Part shown: positions 31,765 through 45,041 of the stretch, piece after piece
How positions within the stretch are numbered: position 1 is the stretch's first letter
How the letters are laid out: every line of letters begins with the position of its first letter
Translations under genes and position numbers: made by a program
Assembly: GCA_963513935.1 (NCBI GenBank)
Contig: OY740766.1
Span: forward strand, 30,001 to 94,000
Length of the DNA: 64,000 bases
From: Aphrophora alni
Taxonomy: Eukaryota > Arthropoda > Insecta > Hemiptera > Aphrophoridae
Reading direction: 5' to 3'
Notes under the pieces: model-generated
What the model was told of the DNA's origin: nothing
Seen by the model: only the letters and a program-made list of their open reading frames with translations
The model's database searches: none

Positions 31765-32004
31765 GTTTTGAAAAAAATCAATCGCTTCTGCAGGTGATCC
31801 CAAGAATGCAGCTATTCCTTCAGCCATGAGCAGTATTTTATGAAACATAACGTAGACTTCAGACGAAGGTTGATGTATCATACATATCACTGTCTTTCCT
31901 TTGTTAGCTAAGGACTTGAGTACAGTCACTACATTCTGTGTCAAGAATGAGTTCAAACCGAAAGTAGGTTCATCACAGGACATCAGTGGTGGATCTGTCA
32001 GAAC
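31765..32004 (-). CDS. white: white-like ABCG exon, unit 2
   Basis: Identical in protein to the unit 1 exon, with the same FGLN D-loop and splice sites. Confidence 0.82.
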
Positions 32005-33451
32005 CTGTAAACCCAACCAATACACCAACATTCTTTACACATTTAACAGGTTTTCTTAAAACTGATACATTATGGTACTGATACTTAATTATATTTGATA
32101 CTTTTATCTGTTATGTTTAGTGTCAAGTTTCTAGTGGACAGAAAAAAAGACAAAACACCACGTGCCTGCCAACAGGGAACTTAATAGGAGAAACCCTGGA
32201 CCTGCAAAATCTTCTCACAATATCACCTCCTGCAAAGGAAATTGTAAGCGCTCCAGCTCTGGTGGTAACGACCTGTGCACCTTATGCCCAGAACCAACAA
32301 GGAGTGGTGAGTTGCCAGTTCCAGCGAGTAGGGCCCACCACCCCCGGCCAAACGAATTCGACTCCACGCAAGAGAATTTACAGAGCGATCCTGTACACCA
32401 CCCCCAACCCATTTGCGGCAAAAAATAATTCATTCATTGGGGAGGTAGGATTTTTTTGGAGTTTATTGGCAATGGGAGGTGCCGTGGATCTTTTGGGATA
32501 GTTGATCCAGAACAGCCTATCTCAGCCATGACCTACGACCAACAACTCAAAGCATCTCAGTCAGCCAGCTTATGTGAGTAATTAAAATTAAATAATAAAT
32601 TTATAATTAATATTATCTTAACATACTTCTATATATAATAAGAAATTCTGATCAAAAAAAAATAAACATTTGAAATATTCTAGCAAAGACAAATGATTAG
32701 GATAACTTGAAATTTCTATTACACACTACTGTACATTAACAGAGCAGCACACTCTCAGATGAGTAGGGCATGGCAATCACGAGGGACTCTAGCAAGATCT
32801 ACTTTTCAAGTCTTGGTTTGGATCCCTAATATAACTTCACTAAATGGATAGTTTAACGATTTCAAATTTATATATACTTATAACGATTCATAATGTATAA
32901 TAAGTCACCGTCTATTCATTCATTAATTTAACAATTTTCATAAATAAACGGTGCATAAACATCACTCATTCACTTAAATATTCGCTTTAGAAATAGTTCA
33001 GCAGATTTTAAGTAAAAAGTGAAAGTGTACCATCTTTGAAAAAATACTTATACAGGGCTTTAAATTTGCTTCGGTTGTGGCATAAACATAACCACAGTGT
33101 AAATCGTTATTTGATTACAATCTAGCATTAGGTAGTCATAATTAATTTTTGTGTTTTTGCCACTTATTTCTGAATCATAACATATTTACATGCGATTTTG
33201 CACTGTAAGTTATCTTTACCTAAATTCTTTATTTTTCAATTAAATTAAATGACTTTGGTTTGTAAGTCTGCGTTCTTACAAACTCAACATTAAATTTATC
33301 ACTATTTCGCCTGAAGGGCAAGGTATCATTCTCAATCGTACTTAACAGTTACTCCTACAACATGGCACATGGTTCTCACAATGAAATTAGCCAGACATTT
33401 TTAGTAAAACAGAAATCTCCCTTTTATTTTATAAAAGAACAAAAGCATAAT

Positions 33452-33496
<45 letters not shown>

Positions 33497-34579
33497 TTAA
33501 ATAAACATTCTAGTTCAGACCCTATTATGTGATAGCATAAAGACACGAATTACATTCTAATTAAAAGTTCTGAATGTCTTTTCAACAAAAAAGAAAGAAA
33601 TTGTTTTCTAATGATTACTCATTTAATACTTGATCATGACAATCACTTTACTCACGAATGTCAATCCATACAATACTCTTTTTCGTGATAGTTGAGTCTG
33701 TCCAGCCATCCTACAACGTGACTGCTTCATTCTGACTCCTAACAAAGACTTTTTGATTACATCTTAACGAAGACTGCTTGCTCCACAAAGACTGCTTGCT
33801 CCAACCGCTGAACTAAGACTGACTAAAGCCACGCTTCTAGAAGACGCTTGGCAAAGCTAACTCTCAGGCTCATGGGAAATCTCCAGGGTTCAATTTCCTG
33901 CTAGAACGGACTTTGCAACGTCAGTTGGTTTATCTGGCACGCACAGTTTGAAATTATGTTTTAACTTGTAATGTTTTACACTGTCTATTGGTAATCATTT
34001 GGCTACTCTTATGTTGAACTGAATATTGTTCAATTACACTTTACAATTACTTATTTCTATTATACAATGTTTATTATTTTTATTATTAGTATATCTTTAT
34101 TATTAATTGAGTGTTTAATTATTTTTTATTTATTACTGGTTGGAGGTTGTCCCATGCTTACAGCACTCAGGTTTGGGTCACTAAACTTCACATTTCATTG
34201 AAATTTTACTAAAATCGGTAGATCCAACTTTAAGAAATTACGTCTTTTATAACAATTGACAGCTGATTATATTGTCTTTTAACCAATAATGTATGAACTG
34301 GTATTTTTGGATAGATAGTGACCAAAATGTTTAGGTTAGGTTAAACCGAACCCGAATTCCGTTTTTTTAAAGGCAACACCCCTCAAATTGGGAGTTATTA
34401 AAAAAGTCCTGAAATACGCCCACATACTAAATTTGACTAAAATCGGTTCACAAGTTTGTGATTTGGAGCATTGCACATACAACGACATCATGCAAAAAAC
34501 CACTTTATTTTTATTAAATACTTTATATTGATATGTTGGCCCATCACATAATTCTCGCATTACTATGTAAAAATCATAC

Positions 34580-34723
34580 CTCAAGGCTGCTAGGCAGAGC
34601 TCTGTTGTATTCTCTATTCATCTCAGTCATTTGGTGAGGCTGATTATTACTGTTTAATGTCACTGATACTGGTCTGAGTTTGTTGTTGATATGTAGTAAG
34701 GCTGTTGCTCTGTTCACATAAAC
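34580..34723 (-). CDS. Exon-like stretch of unknown identity, unit 2
   Basis: Identical in protein to 30243-30386. Confidence 0.35.
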
Positions 34724-35467
34724 CTTTAACAAATCAGAAATAACATTAAATATAGACCACAGAGCCAGGGTATTACAGAAAAGTATACTTATATGCTGGT
34801 ACAAATGCATATGTCTTATGTAAATGAAGAGCAAAGAGAATGGCCAAAAACATCAAACTAGTTACTTTTGCCTATAACTCGGGTAAACATGCATCAACAG
34901 ATTTTTCTTGCTACACAGATTCGAACCTAACCAACAGATAGATTTAGCTGTATTACCTACCGATCCAGACACAAAAGTTTTAGCAGTTTTAAAGATGATT
35001 CACAAAATTAGGATTCACATGCTTGGAAGAAGGAACACTGAGAGTATGTTGTGAGCTTCATCAAGCCGGTGTTATGACAGAAGGAATAAACACCAATAGC
35101 CGGAACGGAATTATGTAAGTAAGATAGACTTTAAGAACATACTAGAATGCCCCAGAAGACTCAAAAGACTGCACCAGCGCAGGATTCCGCACTAGACCTC
35201 ATCACAGGAAAGAAAAGGTCTTAATACCAAAATGAAAATGTGATACAAGTTTATTTTTCGGCCATACTGTGTGGTTGCTGGCATGGGATTTTTCAGTATA
35301 TTAAGCAAAAATGCTGTATTGCAGGCAATAATTCTGAAAACTGTAGGCCAACAGCATTTCCAGAAATGTATTGCCGCAACATGGCCAAGCAATGTGTAGC
35401 CAGATATGGCGCATCTACATTTCGGCCAAATAGTTACCCAAGAATTTGCCGCATACATTTGACAATA

Positions 35468-35794
35468 ATGGCTGAAAGTGAAGAAGTGCTTGTTAGTGCA
35501 GCATACATAGTAATTAACAATTATTATAAGAAGAAAAAGAGAAGAACGTGGATTCGACCATACATAAATAAACGAAAAACACTTTATAATTTGAGCAAAG
35601 AATTAGTTCTCGATAATTATGTATTCAAAAACTTTACAAGAATGTCGAAAAGTGACTTTGAATATTTACTTCAGAAAATTGGACCAAATATTGAAAAACA
35701 TGTTACAGTAATGAAACAGCTATACTGATCACTACAAGATTAGCAATAACACTTAGATTTTTGGTGACTGGAGACTCCTATAAGTCCTTAATCT
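35468..35794 (+). pseudogene. PIF/Harbinger transposase N-terminus, unit 3
   Basis: Same as unit 1, including the frame break. Confidence 0.75.
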
Positions 35795-36101
35795 ACTTAT
35801 ACACCTCGGCCAGTTATTGCAATACAGGCAATATGACCACACATGATATATTGCTGGGCTACAGAAATATAGTCCAGGAAATGTTTCTGGATGTTGAGCA
35901 ATATTGCCGACCACACATTGCCATTAAATGTTGCTTGTTTATGAGCGCATTTACACTAGTGGTCTGACTTCATAGTCTGACTAGAATGAAACTAAGCCAC
36001 AAATAAAATTTTAAAATGAGATAAAAATAAAAAGCAAACACCTTAATCATTACTCTATTCATATCTACTTGTAAATACACAACTGGCTTTATTTTACATA
36101 C

Positions 36102-36341
36102 GTTTTGAAAAAAATCAATCGCTTCTGCAGGTGATCCCAAGAATGCAGCTATTCCTTCAGCCATGAGCAGTATTTTATGAAACATAACGTAGACTTCAGA
36201 CGAAGGTTGATGTATCATACATATCACTGTCTTTCCTTTGTTAGCTAAGGACTTGAGTACAGTCACTACATTCTGTGTCAAGAATGAGTTCAAACCGAAA
36301 GTAGGTTCATCACAGGACATCAGTGGTGGATCTGTCAGAAC
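36102..36341 (-). CDS. white: white-like ABCG exon, unit 3
   Basis: Identical in protein to the unit 1 exon. Confidence 0.82.
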
Positions 36342-38894
36342 CTGTAAACCCAACCAATACACCAACATTCTTTACACATTTAACAGGTTTTCTTAAAACT
36401 GATACATTATGGTACTGATACTTAATTATATTTGATACTTTTATCTGTTATGTTTAGTGTCAAGTTTCTAGTGGACAGAAAAAAAGACAAAACACCACGT
36501 GCCTGCCAACAGGGAACTTAATAGGAGAAACCCTGGACCTGCAAAATCTTCTCACAATATCACCTCCTGCAAAGGAAATTGTAAGCGCTCCAGCTCTGGT
36601 GGTAACGACCTGTGCACCTTATGCCCAGAACCAACAAGGAGTGGTGAGTTGCCAGTTCCAGCGAGTAGGGCCCACCACCCCCGGCCAAACGAATTCGACT
36701 CCACGCAAGAGAATTTACAGAGCGATCCTGTACACCACCCCCAACCCATTTGCGGCAAAAAATAATTCATTCATTGGGGAGGTAGGATTTTTTTGGAGTT
36801 TATTGGCAATGGGAGGTGCCGTGGATCTTTTGGGATAGTTGATCCAGAACAGCCTATCTCAGCCATGACCTACGACCAACAACTCAAAGCATCTCAGTCA
36901 GCCAGCTTATGTGAGTAATTAAAATTAAATAATAAATTTATAATTAATATTATCTTAACATACTTCTATATATAATAAGAAATTCTGATAAAAAAAAAAT
37001 AAACATTTGAAATATTCTAGCAAAGACAAATGATTAGGATAACTTGAAATTTCTATTACACACTACTGTACATTAACAGAGCAGCACACTCTCAGATGAG
37101 TAGGGCATGGCAATCACGAGGGACTCTAGCAAGATCTACTTTTCAAGTCTTGGTTTGGATCCCTAATATAACTTCACTAAATGGATAGTTTAACGATTTC
37201 AAATTTATATATACTTATAACGATTCATAATGTATAATAAGTCACCGTCTATTCATTCATTAATTTAACAATTTTCATAAATAAACGGTGCATAAACATC
37301 ACTCATTCACTTAAATATTCGCTTTAGAAATAGTTCAGCAGATTTTAAGTAAAAAGTGAAAGTGTACCATCTTTGAAAAAATACTTATACAGGGCTTTAA
37401 ATTTGCTTCGGTTGTGGCATAAACATAACCACAGTGTAAATCGTTATTTGATTACAATCTAGCATTAGGTAGTCATAATTAATTTTTGTGTTTTTGCCAC
37501 TTATTTCTGAATCATAACATATTTACATGCGATTTTGCACTGTAAGTTATCTTTACCTAAATTCTTTATTTTTCAATTAAATTAAATGACTTTGGTTTGT
37601 AAGTCTGCGTTCTTACAAACTCAACATTAAATTTATCACTATTTCGCCTGAAGGGCAAGGTATCATTCTCAATCGTACTTAACAGTTACTCCTACAACAT
37701 GGCACATGGTTCTCACAATGAAATTAGCCAGACATTTTTAGTAAAACAGAAATCTCCCTTTTATTTTATAAAAGAACAAAAGCATAATCAAATATATATA
37801 TTTAAATATCCTTAAATAAACATTCTAGTTCAGACCCTATTATGTGATAGCATAAAGACACGAATTACATTCTAATTAAAAGTTCTGAATGTCTTTTCAA
37901 CAAAAAAGAAAGAAATTGTTTTCTAATGATTACTCATTTAATACTTGATCATGACAATCACTTTACTCACGAATGTCAATCCATACAATACTCTTTTTCG
38001 TGATAGTTGAGTCTGTCCAGCCATCCTACAACGTGACTGCTTCATTCTGACTCCTAACAAAGACTTTTTGATTACATCTTAACGAAGACTGCTTGCTCCA
38101 CAAAGACTGCTTGCTCCAACCGCTGAACTAAGACTGACTAAAGCCACGCTTCTAGAAGACGCTTGGCAAAGCTAACTCTCAGGCTCATGGGAAATCTCCA
38201 GGGTTCAATTTCCTGCTAGAACGGACTTTGCAACGTCAGTTGGTTTATCTGGCACGCACAGTTTGAAATTATGTTTTAACTTGTAATGTTTTACACTGTC
38301 TATTGGTAATCATTTGGCTACTCTTATGTTGAACTGAATATTGTTCAATTACACTTTACAATTACTTATTTCTATTATACAATGTTTATTATTTCTATTA
38401 TTAGTATATCTTTATTATTAATTGAGTGTTTAATTATTTTTTATTTATTACTGGTTGGAGGTTGTCCCATGCTTACAGCACTCAGGTTTGGGTCACTAAA
38501 CTTCACATTTCATTGAAATTTTACTAAAATCGGTAGATCCAACTTTAAGAAATTACGTCTTTTATAACAATTGACAGCTGATTATATTGTCTTTTAACCA
38601 ATAATGTATGAACTGGTATTTTTGGATAGATAGTGACCAAAATGTTTAGGTTAGGTTAAACCGAACCCGAATTCCGTTTTTTTAAAGGCAACACCCCTCA
38701 AATTGGGAGTTATTAAAAAAGTCCTGAAATACGCCCACATACTAAATTTGACTAAAATCGGTTCACAAGTTTGTGATTTGGAGCATTGCACATACAACGA
38801 CATCATGCAAAAAACCACTTTATTTTTATTAAATACTTTATATTGATATGTTGGCCCATCACATAATTCTCGCATTACTATGTAAAAATCATAC

Positions 38895-39038
38895 CTCAAG
38901 GCTGCTAGGCAGAGCTCTGTTGTATTCTCTATTCATCTCAGTCATTTGGTGAGGCTGATTATTACTGTTTAATGTCACTGATACTGGTCTGAGTTTGTTG
39001 TTGATATGTACTAAGGCTGTTGCTCTGTTCACATAAAC
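38895..39038 (-). CDS. Exon-like stretch of unknown identity, unit 3
   Basis: As 30243-30386 but with one substitution (ALLHINN becomes ALVHINN). Confidence 0.35.
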
Positions 39039-39782
39039 CTTTAACAAATCAGAAATAACATTAAATATAGACCACAGAGCCAGGGTATTACAGAAAAGTA
39101 TACTTATATGCTGGTACAAATGCATATGTCTTATGTAAATGAAGAGCAAAGAGAATGGCCAAAAACATCAAACTAGTTACTTTTGCCTATAACTCGGGTA
39201 AACATGCATCAACAGATTTTTCTTGCTACACAGATTCGAACCTAACCAACAGATAGATTTAGCTGTATTACCTACCGATCCAGACACAAAAGTTTTAGCA
39301 GTTTTAAAGATGATTCACAAAATTAGGATTCACATGCTTGGAAGAAGGAACACTGAGAGTATGTTGTGAGCTTCATCAAGCCGGTGTTATGACAGAAGGA
39401 ATAAACACCAATAGCCGGAACGGAATTATGTAAGTAAGATAGACTTTAAGAACATACTAGAATGCCCCAGAAGACTCAAAAGACTGCACCAGCGCAGGAT
39501 TCCGCACTAGACCTCATCACAGGAAAGAAAAGGTCTTAATACCAAAATGAAAATGTGATACAAGTTTATTTTTCGGCCATACTGTGTGGTTGCTGGCATG
39601 GGATTTTTCAGTATATTAAGCAAAAATGCTGTATTGCAGGCAATAATTCTGAAAACTGTAGGCCAACAGCATTTCCAGAAATGTATTGCCGCAACATGGC
39701 CAAGCAATGTGTAGCCAGATATGGCGCATCTACATTTCGGCCAAATAGTTACCCAAGAATTTGCCGCATACATTTGACAATA

Positions 39783-40109
39783 ATGGCTGAAAGTGAAGAA
39801 GTGCTTGTTAGTGCAGCATACATAGTAATTAACAATTATTATAAGAAGAAAAAGAGAAGAACGTGGATTCGACCATACATAAATAAACGAAAAACACTTT
39901 ATAATTTGAGCAAAGAATTAGTTCTCGATAATTATGTATTCAAAAACTTTACAAGAATGTCGAAAAGTGACTTTGAATATTTACTTCAGAAAATTGGACC
40001 AAATATTGAAAAACATGTTACAGTAATGAAACAGCTATACTGATCACTACAAGATTAGCAATAACACTTAGATTTTTGGTGACTGGAGACTCCTATAAGT
40101 CCTTAATCT
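39783..40109 (+). pseudogene. PIF/Harbinger transposase N-terminus, unit 4
   Basis: Same as the other units. The sequence just downstream has a few private changes (ATACGTGATATA). Confidence 0.75.
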
Positions 40110-40417
40110 ACTTATACACCTCGGCCAGTTATTGCAATACAGGTAATATGACCATACGTGATATATTGCTGGGCTACAGAAATATAGTCCAGGAAATGTT
40201 TCTGGATGTTGAGCAATATTGCCGACCACACATTGCCATTAAATGTTGCTTGTTTATGAGCGCATTTACACTAGTGGTCTGACTTCATAGTCGAACTAGA
40301 ATGAAACTAAGCCACAAATAAAATTTTAAAATGAGATAAAAAATAAAAAGCAAACACCTTAATCATTACTCTATTCATATCTACTTGTAAATACACAACT
40401 GGCTTTATTTTACATAC

Positions 40418-40657
40418 GTTTTGAAAAAAATCAATCGCTTCTGCAGGTGATCCCAAGAATGCAGCTATTCCTTCAGCCATGAGCAGTATTTTATGAAACA
40501 TAACGTAGACTTCAGACGAAGGTTGATGTATCATACATATCACTGTCTTTCCTTTGTTAGCTAAGGACTTGAGTACAGTCACTACATTCTGTGTCAAGAA
40601 TGAGTTCAAACCGAAAGTAGGTTCATCACAGGACATCAGTGGTGGATCTGTCAGAAC
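40418..40657 (-). CDS. white: white-like ABCG exon, unit 4
   Basis: Identical in protein to the unit 1 exon. An extra A in the downstream intron changes only the intron. Confidence 0.82.
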
Positions 40658-43260
40658 CTGTAAACCCAACCAATACACCAACATTCTTTACACATTTAAC
40701 AGGTTGTCTTAAAACTGATACATTATGGTACTGATACTTAATTATATTTGATACTTTTATCTGTTATGTTTAGTGTCAAGTTTCTAGTGGACAGAAAAAA
40801 AGACAAAACACCACGTGCCTGCCAACAGGGAACTTAATAGGAGAAACCCTGGACCTGCAAAATCTTCTCACAATATCACCTCCTGCAAAGGAAATTGTAA
40901 GCGCTCCAGCTCTGGTGGTAACGACCTGTGCACCTTATGCCTAGAACCAACAAGGAGTGGTGAGTTGCCAGTTCCAGCGAGTAGGGCCCACCACCCCCGG
41001 CCAAACGAATTCGACTCCACGCAAGAGAATTTACAGAGCGATCCTGTACACCACCCCCAACCCATTTGCGGCAAAAAATAATTCATTCATTGGGGAGGTA
41101 GGATTTTTTTGGAGTTTATTGGCAATGGGAGGTGCCGTGGATCTTTTGGGATAGTTGATCCAGAACAGCCTATCTCAGCCATGACCTACGACCAACAACT
41201 CAAAGCATCTCAGTCAGCCAGCTTATGTGAGTAATTAAAATTAAATAATAAATTTATAATTAATATTATCTTAACATACTTCTATATATAATAAGAAATT
41301 CTGAGCAAAAAATAATAAACATTTGAAATATTCTAGCAAAGACAAATGATTAGGATAACTTGAAATTTCTATTACACACTACTGTACATTAACAGAGCAG
41401 CACACTCTCAGATGAGTAGGGCATGGCAATCACGAGGGACTCTAGCAAGATCTACTTTTCAAGTCTTGGTTTGGATCCCTAATATAACTTCACTAAATGG
41501 ATAGTTTAACGATTTCAAATTTATATATACTTATAACGATTCATAATGTATAATAAGTCACCGTCTATTCATTCATTAATTTAACAATTTTCATAAATAA
41601 ACGGTGCATAAACATCACTCATTCACTTAAATATTCGCTTTAGAAATAGTTCAGCAGATTTTAAGTAAAAAGTGAAAGTGTACCATCTTTGAAAAAATAC
41701 TTATACAGGGCTTTAAATTTGCTTCGGTTGTGGCATAAACATAACCACAGTGTAAATCGTTATTTGATTACAATCTAGCATTAGGTAGTCATAATTAATT
41801 TTTGTGTTTTTGCCACTTATTTCTGAATCATAACATATTTACATGCGATTTTGCACTGTAAGTTATCTTTACCTAAATTCTTTATTTTTCAATTAAATTA
41901 AATGACTTTGGTTTGTAAGTCTGCGTTCTTACAAACTCAACATTAAATTTATCACTATTTCGCCTGAAGGGCAAGGTATCATTCTCAATCGTACTTAACA
42001 GTTACTCCTACAACATGGCACATGGTTCTCACAATGAAATTAGCCAGACATTTTTAGTAAAACAGAAATCTCCCTTTTATTTTATAAAAGAACAAAAGCA
42101 TAATCAAATATATATATTTAAATATCCTTAAATAAACATTCTAGTTCAGACCCTATTATGTGATAGCATAAAGACACGAATTACATTCTAATTAAAAGTT
42201 CTGAATGTCTTTTCAACAAAAAAGAAAGAAATTGTTTTCTAATGATTACTCATTTAATACTTGATCATGACAATCACTTTACTCACGAATGTCAATCCAT
42301 ACAATACTCTTTTTCGTGATAGTTGAGTCTGTCCAGCCATCCTACAACGTGACTGCTTCATTCTGACTCCTAACAAAGACTTTTTGATTACATCTTAACG
42401 AAGACTGCTTGCTCCACAAAGACTGCTTGCTCCAACCGCTGAACTAAGACTGACTAAAGCCACGCTTCTAGAAGACGCTTGGCAAAGCTAACTCTCAGGC
42501 TCATGGGAAATCTCCAGGGTTCAATTTCCTGCTAGAACGGACTTTGCAACGTCAGTTGGTTTATCTGGCACGCACAGTTTGAAATTATGTTTTAACTTGT
42601 AATGTTTTACACTGTCTATTGGTAATCATTTGGCTACTCTTATGTTGAACTGAATATTGTTCAATTACACTTTACAATTACTTATTTCTATTATACAATG
42701 TTTATTATTTCTATTATTAGTATATCTTTATTATTAATTGAGTGTTTAATTATTTTTTATTTATTACTGGTTGGAGGTTGTCCCATGCTTACAGCACTCA
42801 GGTTTGGGTCACTAAACTTCACATTTCATTGAAATTTTACTAAAATCGGTAGATCCAACTTTAAGAAATTACGTCTTTTATAACAATTGACAGCTGATTA
42901 TATTGTCTTTTAACCAATAATGTATGAACTGGTATTTTTGGATAGATAGTGACAAAAATGTTTTGTTTGGGTCTAAAGCGGCTACATTTAAACTAAACTT
43001 AATAAAAATGGTTAGGTTAGGTTAAACCGAACCCGAATTCCGTTTTTTTAAAGGCAACACCCCTCAAATTGGGAGTTATTAAAAAAGTCCTGAAATACGC
43101 CCACATACTAAATTTGACTAAAATCGGTTCACAAGTTTGTGATTTGGAGCATTGCACATACAACGACATCATGCAAAAAACCACTTTATTTTTATTAAAT
43201 ACTTTATATTGATATGTTGGCCCATCACATAATTCTCGCATTACTATGTAAAAATCATAC

Positions 43261-43404
43261 CTCAAGGCTGCTAGGCAGAGCTCTGTTGTATTCTCTATTC
43301 ATCTCAGTCATTTGGTGAGGCTGATTATTACTGTTTAATGTCACTGATACTGGTCTGAGTTTGTTGTTGATATGTAGTAAGGCTGTTGCTCTGTTCACAT
43401 AAAC
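43261..43404 (-). CDS. Exon-like stretch of unknown identity, unit 4
   Basis: Same protein as 30243-30386. Confidence 0.35.
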
Positions 43405-43533
43405 CTTTAACAAATCAGAAATAACATTAAATATAGACCACAGAGCCAGGGTATTACAGAAAAGTATACTTATATGCTGGTACAAATGCTTATGTCTTAT
43501 GTAAATGAAGAGCAAAGAGAATGGCCAAAAACA

Positions 43534-43803
43534 TCAAACTAGTTACTTTTGCCTATAACTCGGGTAAACATGCATCAACAGATTTTTCTTGCTACACAGA
43601 TTCGAACCTAACCAACAGATAGATTTAGCTGTATTACCTACCGATCCAGACACAAAAGTTTTAGCAGTTTTAAAGATGATTCACAAAATTAGGACGGATT
43701 TATTGTTAGCCACGCAAGAGAGGCATTGGGAAAGGTACAATTTGAGACACAAAGAAAAATGGTTTAAGGTCGGAGAGCTTGTTTTAGTAAAAATGAATCA
43801 TTA
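43534..43803 (+). pseudogene. LTR-retroelement integrase C-terminal fragment
   Basis: Starting in one frame with VTFAYNSGKHASTDFS and continuing in another (from 43589) with DLAVLPTDPDTK, TDLLLATQERHWERYNLRHK and FKVGELVLVKMN. The last part is the small C-terminal domain of Gypsy-type integrases (RYNxRHxxxxFKVGDLVLVK). There is a frame break near 43590 and no LTR nearby. The left half is the part that has been copied into the tandem units. Confidence 0.65.
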
Positions 43804-44297
43804 GATGCTTTCATTACAAATATTAATTTCAAAAAACAATTTTCAATTTATGGCTTACAAACATTAACCCACAAGAAAATGTATACAAAGGTTTAATTGA
43901 AATAATTTAAAAAATAGTGCTTTAAATGAAAAAAATATTCAAAACCTAACCTTAAATTTAATGTTAAAAATAGTATTACAATAGAACGTCTAATCCATTG
44001 TATCAAAAATGCCAGAATTAGACTATATTTAAAAAATATATAATAATACACATAGTGATAACACAGGAAACATAGCTATCAAAAAATAGCCCAATAAGAT
44101 TAGCCCAATAAGATTAGCCCAATATCTTCCGCAAAGATAGACAAAATGTTATAGATGCATAGCCTTTTTTGTTCACAACTCGATAACATGGACTGAAATA
44201 AATGTTACCTCCCTCCCCCCCCTTATATCCTATAGAAATCAAAGGAATCAATTTAACATGTTTTAATAACCCAGTTACAATATATAATATATTTTAG
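43804..44297. other. No gene seen
   Basis: AT-rich. A TAGCCCAATAAGAT motif repeats three times near 44085-44120. Confidence 0.45.
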
Positions 44298-44990
44298 CAC
44301 AACAACAAAAATAATAACACAGACTTTTGGGATCAAATTCTCTCCAATGACTATGACTACTCGTTGATATGTGGCAATTTCAATGTACATCATCCTCATC
44401 TTGGTAGCAATAAGACTTGTCCAAAAGGAAAAGTGATTTTATCAGCTTACAATAATTCTCATTTCATTATGTTAAATGATACTACAGTTGCTACACCATA
44501 TAGGAAATCAGCTTCCTTTGGACTGACTTTTGTATCTCTCCTGTAGGCCTATTATACAATTACACACAAAAATGAGAAATATTAACATTTAGGTAGTACA
44601 ACCACTACTCAATAATAATACAATTTGATTATAGGAATTCTCTACTTAAAGAAAACCGTAATCCAAACTACAAAAAATCAAATTGGACTTTATTTGTATA
44701 ACCAGCTTTTATTAAAGAATTTACCTTATTTAAAAGTTACTTTCCATTTCAAAATTCCTATTAGGCTGAGGCATATTATCAAAGCACCCTTCTACCGATA
44801 GGTGGAACAATTAAAAACAAAATATAAGAAAATATTACAGGTTCCTAAACATGTTGGGAATGAATGTGCAGATATGATGACTAATAATTTTGCTTTTCCT
44901 TGTTGTTTAAAGGCAAAAACCTTTTGGACATCATCGCTTTATCAAAAAGATAAGAAACTTGCCTGAAAACTGTCTTCTTAAATAGCTTGT
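44298..44990 (+). pseudogene. Jockey-like non-LTR retrotransposon remnant
   Basis: At 44330-44540 one frame reads WDQILSNDYDYSLICGNFNV, then HHPHLGSNKTCPKG and FGLTFVSLL. This is the second half of the apurinic-type endonuclease (GDFNAHHxxWGS, DLTFVS). Further on, NPNYKKSNWTLFV near 44655-44695 and VPKHVGNECADMM near 44838-44880 resemble the endonuclease-RT linker and the RNase H end of such elements. Large parts, including the RT core, are missing. Confidence 0.65.
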
Positions 44991-45041
44991 TTTTGACATG
45001 AATAATGGATTTCGACCATTCAAAAGTGTAAATCGTGTTAA

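Larger units (their letters stand above)
30682..35018. repeat. Tandem unit 2 (4337 bp)
   Basis: Same length as unit 1, with the long AT tract. It shares CTTATGTTGAACTG with units 3 and 4. Confidence 0.95.
35019..39333. repeat. Tandem unit 3 (4315 bp)
   Basis: Short AT tract. TTTATTATTTCTATTATTAG is shared with unit 4 only. Confidence 0.95.
26345..43694. repeat. Four-copy tandem array of a ~4.3 kb unit
   Basis: Every unit begins ATGCTTGGAAGAAGG and ends ...AAAATTAGG. The starts are at 26345, 30682, 35019 and 39334, giving intervals of 4337, 4337 and 4315. Units differ by scattered single bases, AT-tract length and one 51-bp indel, so identity is well above 98 percent by eye. Each unit contains in order: PIF/Harbinger fragment, ABCG exon (minus), an unassigned GC-richer open stretch, a dispersed-repeat copy, an AT tract, an exon-like stretch (minus), and an integrase fragment. 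Copies this close could also arise as an assembly artefact, which read depth would decide. Confidence 0.96.
39334..43694. repeat. Tandem unit 4 (~4361 bp, right end of array)
   Basis: It has the short AT tract and a 51-base insertion around 42960-43010 relative to units 1-3 (contains GTCTAAAGCGGCTACATTTA). It carries more private changes than the other units, and it continues past the junction point into the rest of the integrase fragment rather than into ATTCAC. It is likely to be the edge copy closest to the ancestral sequence. Confidence 0.93.

Noticed and set aside
26345..43694. CRISPR-like or satellite interpretation of the repeat array
   Set aside because: The units are 4.3 kb, contain exons and transposon remnants, and there are no short repeats with spacers. 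A tandem segmental duplication explains it.
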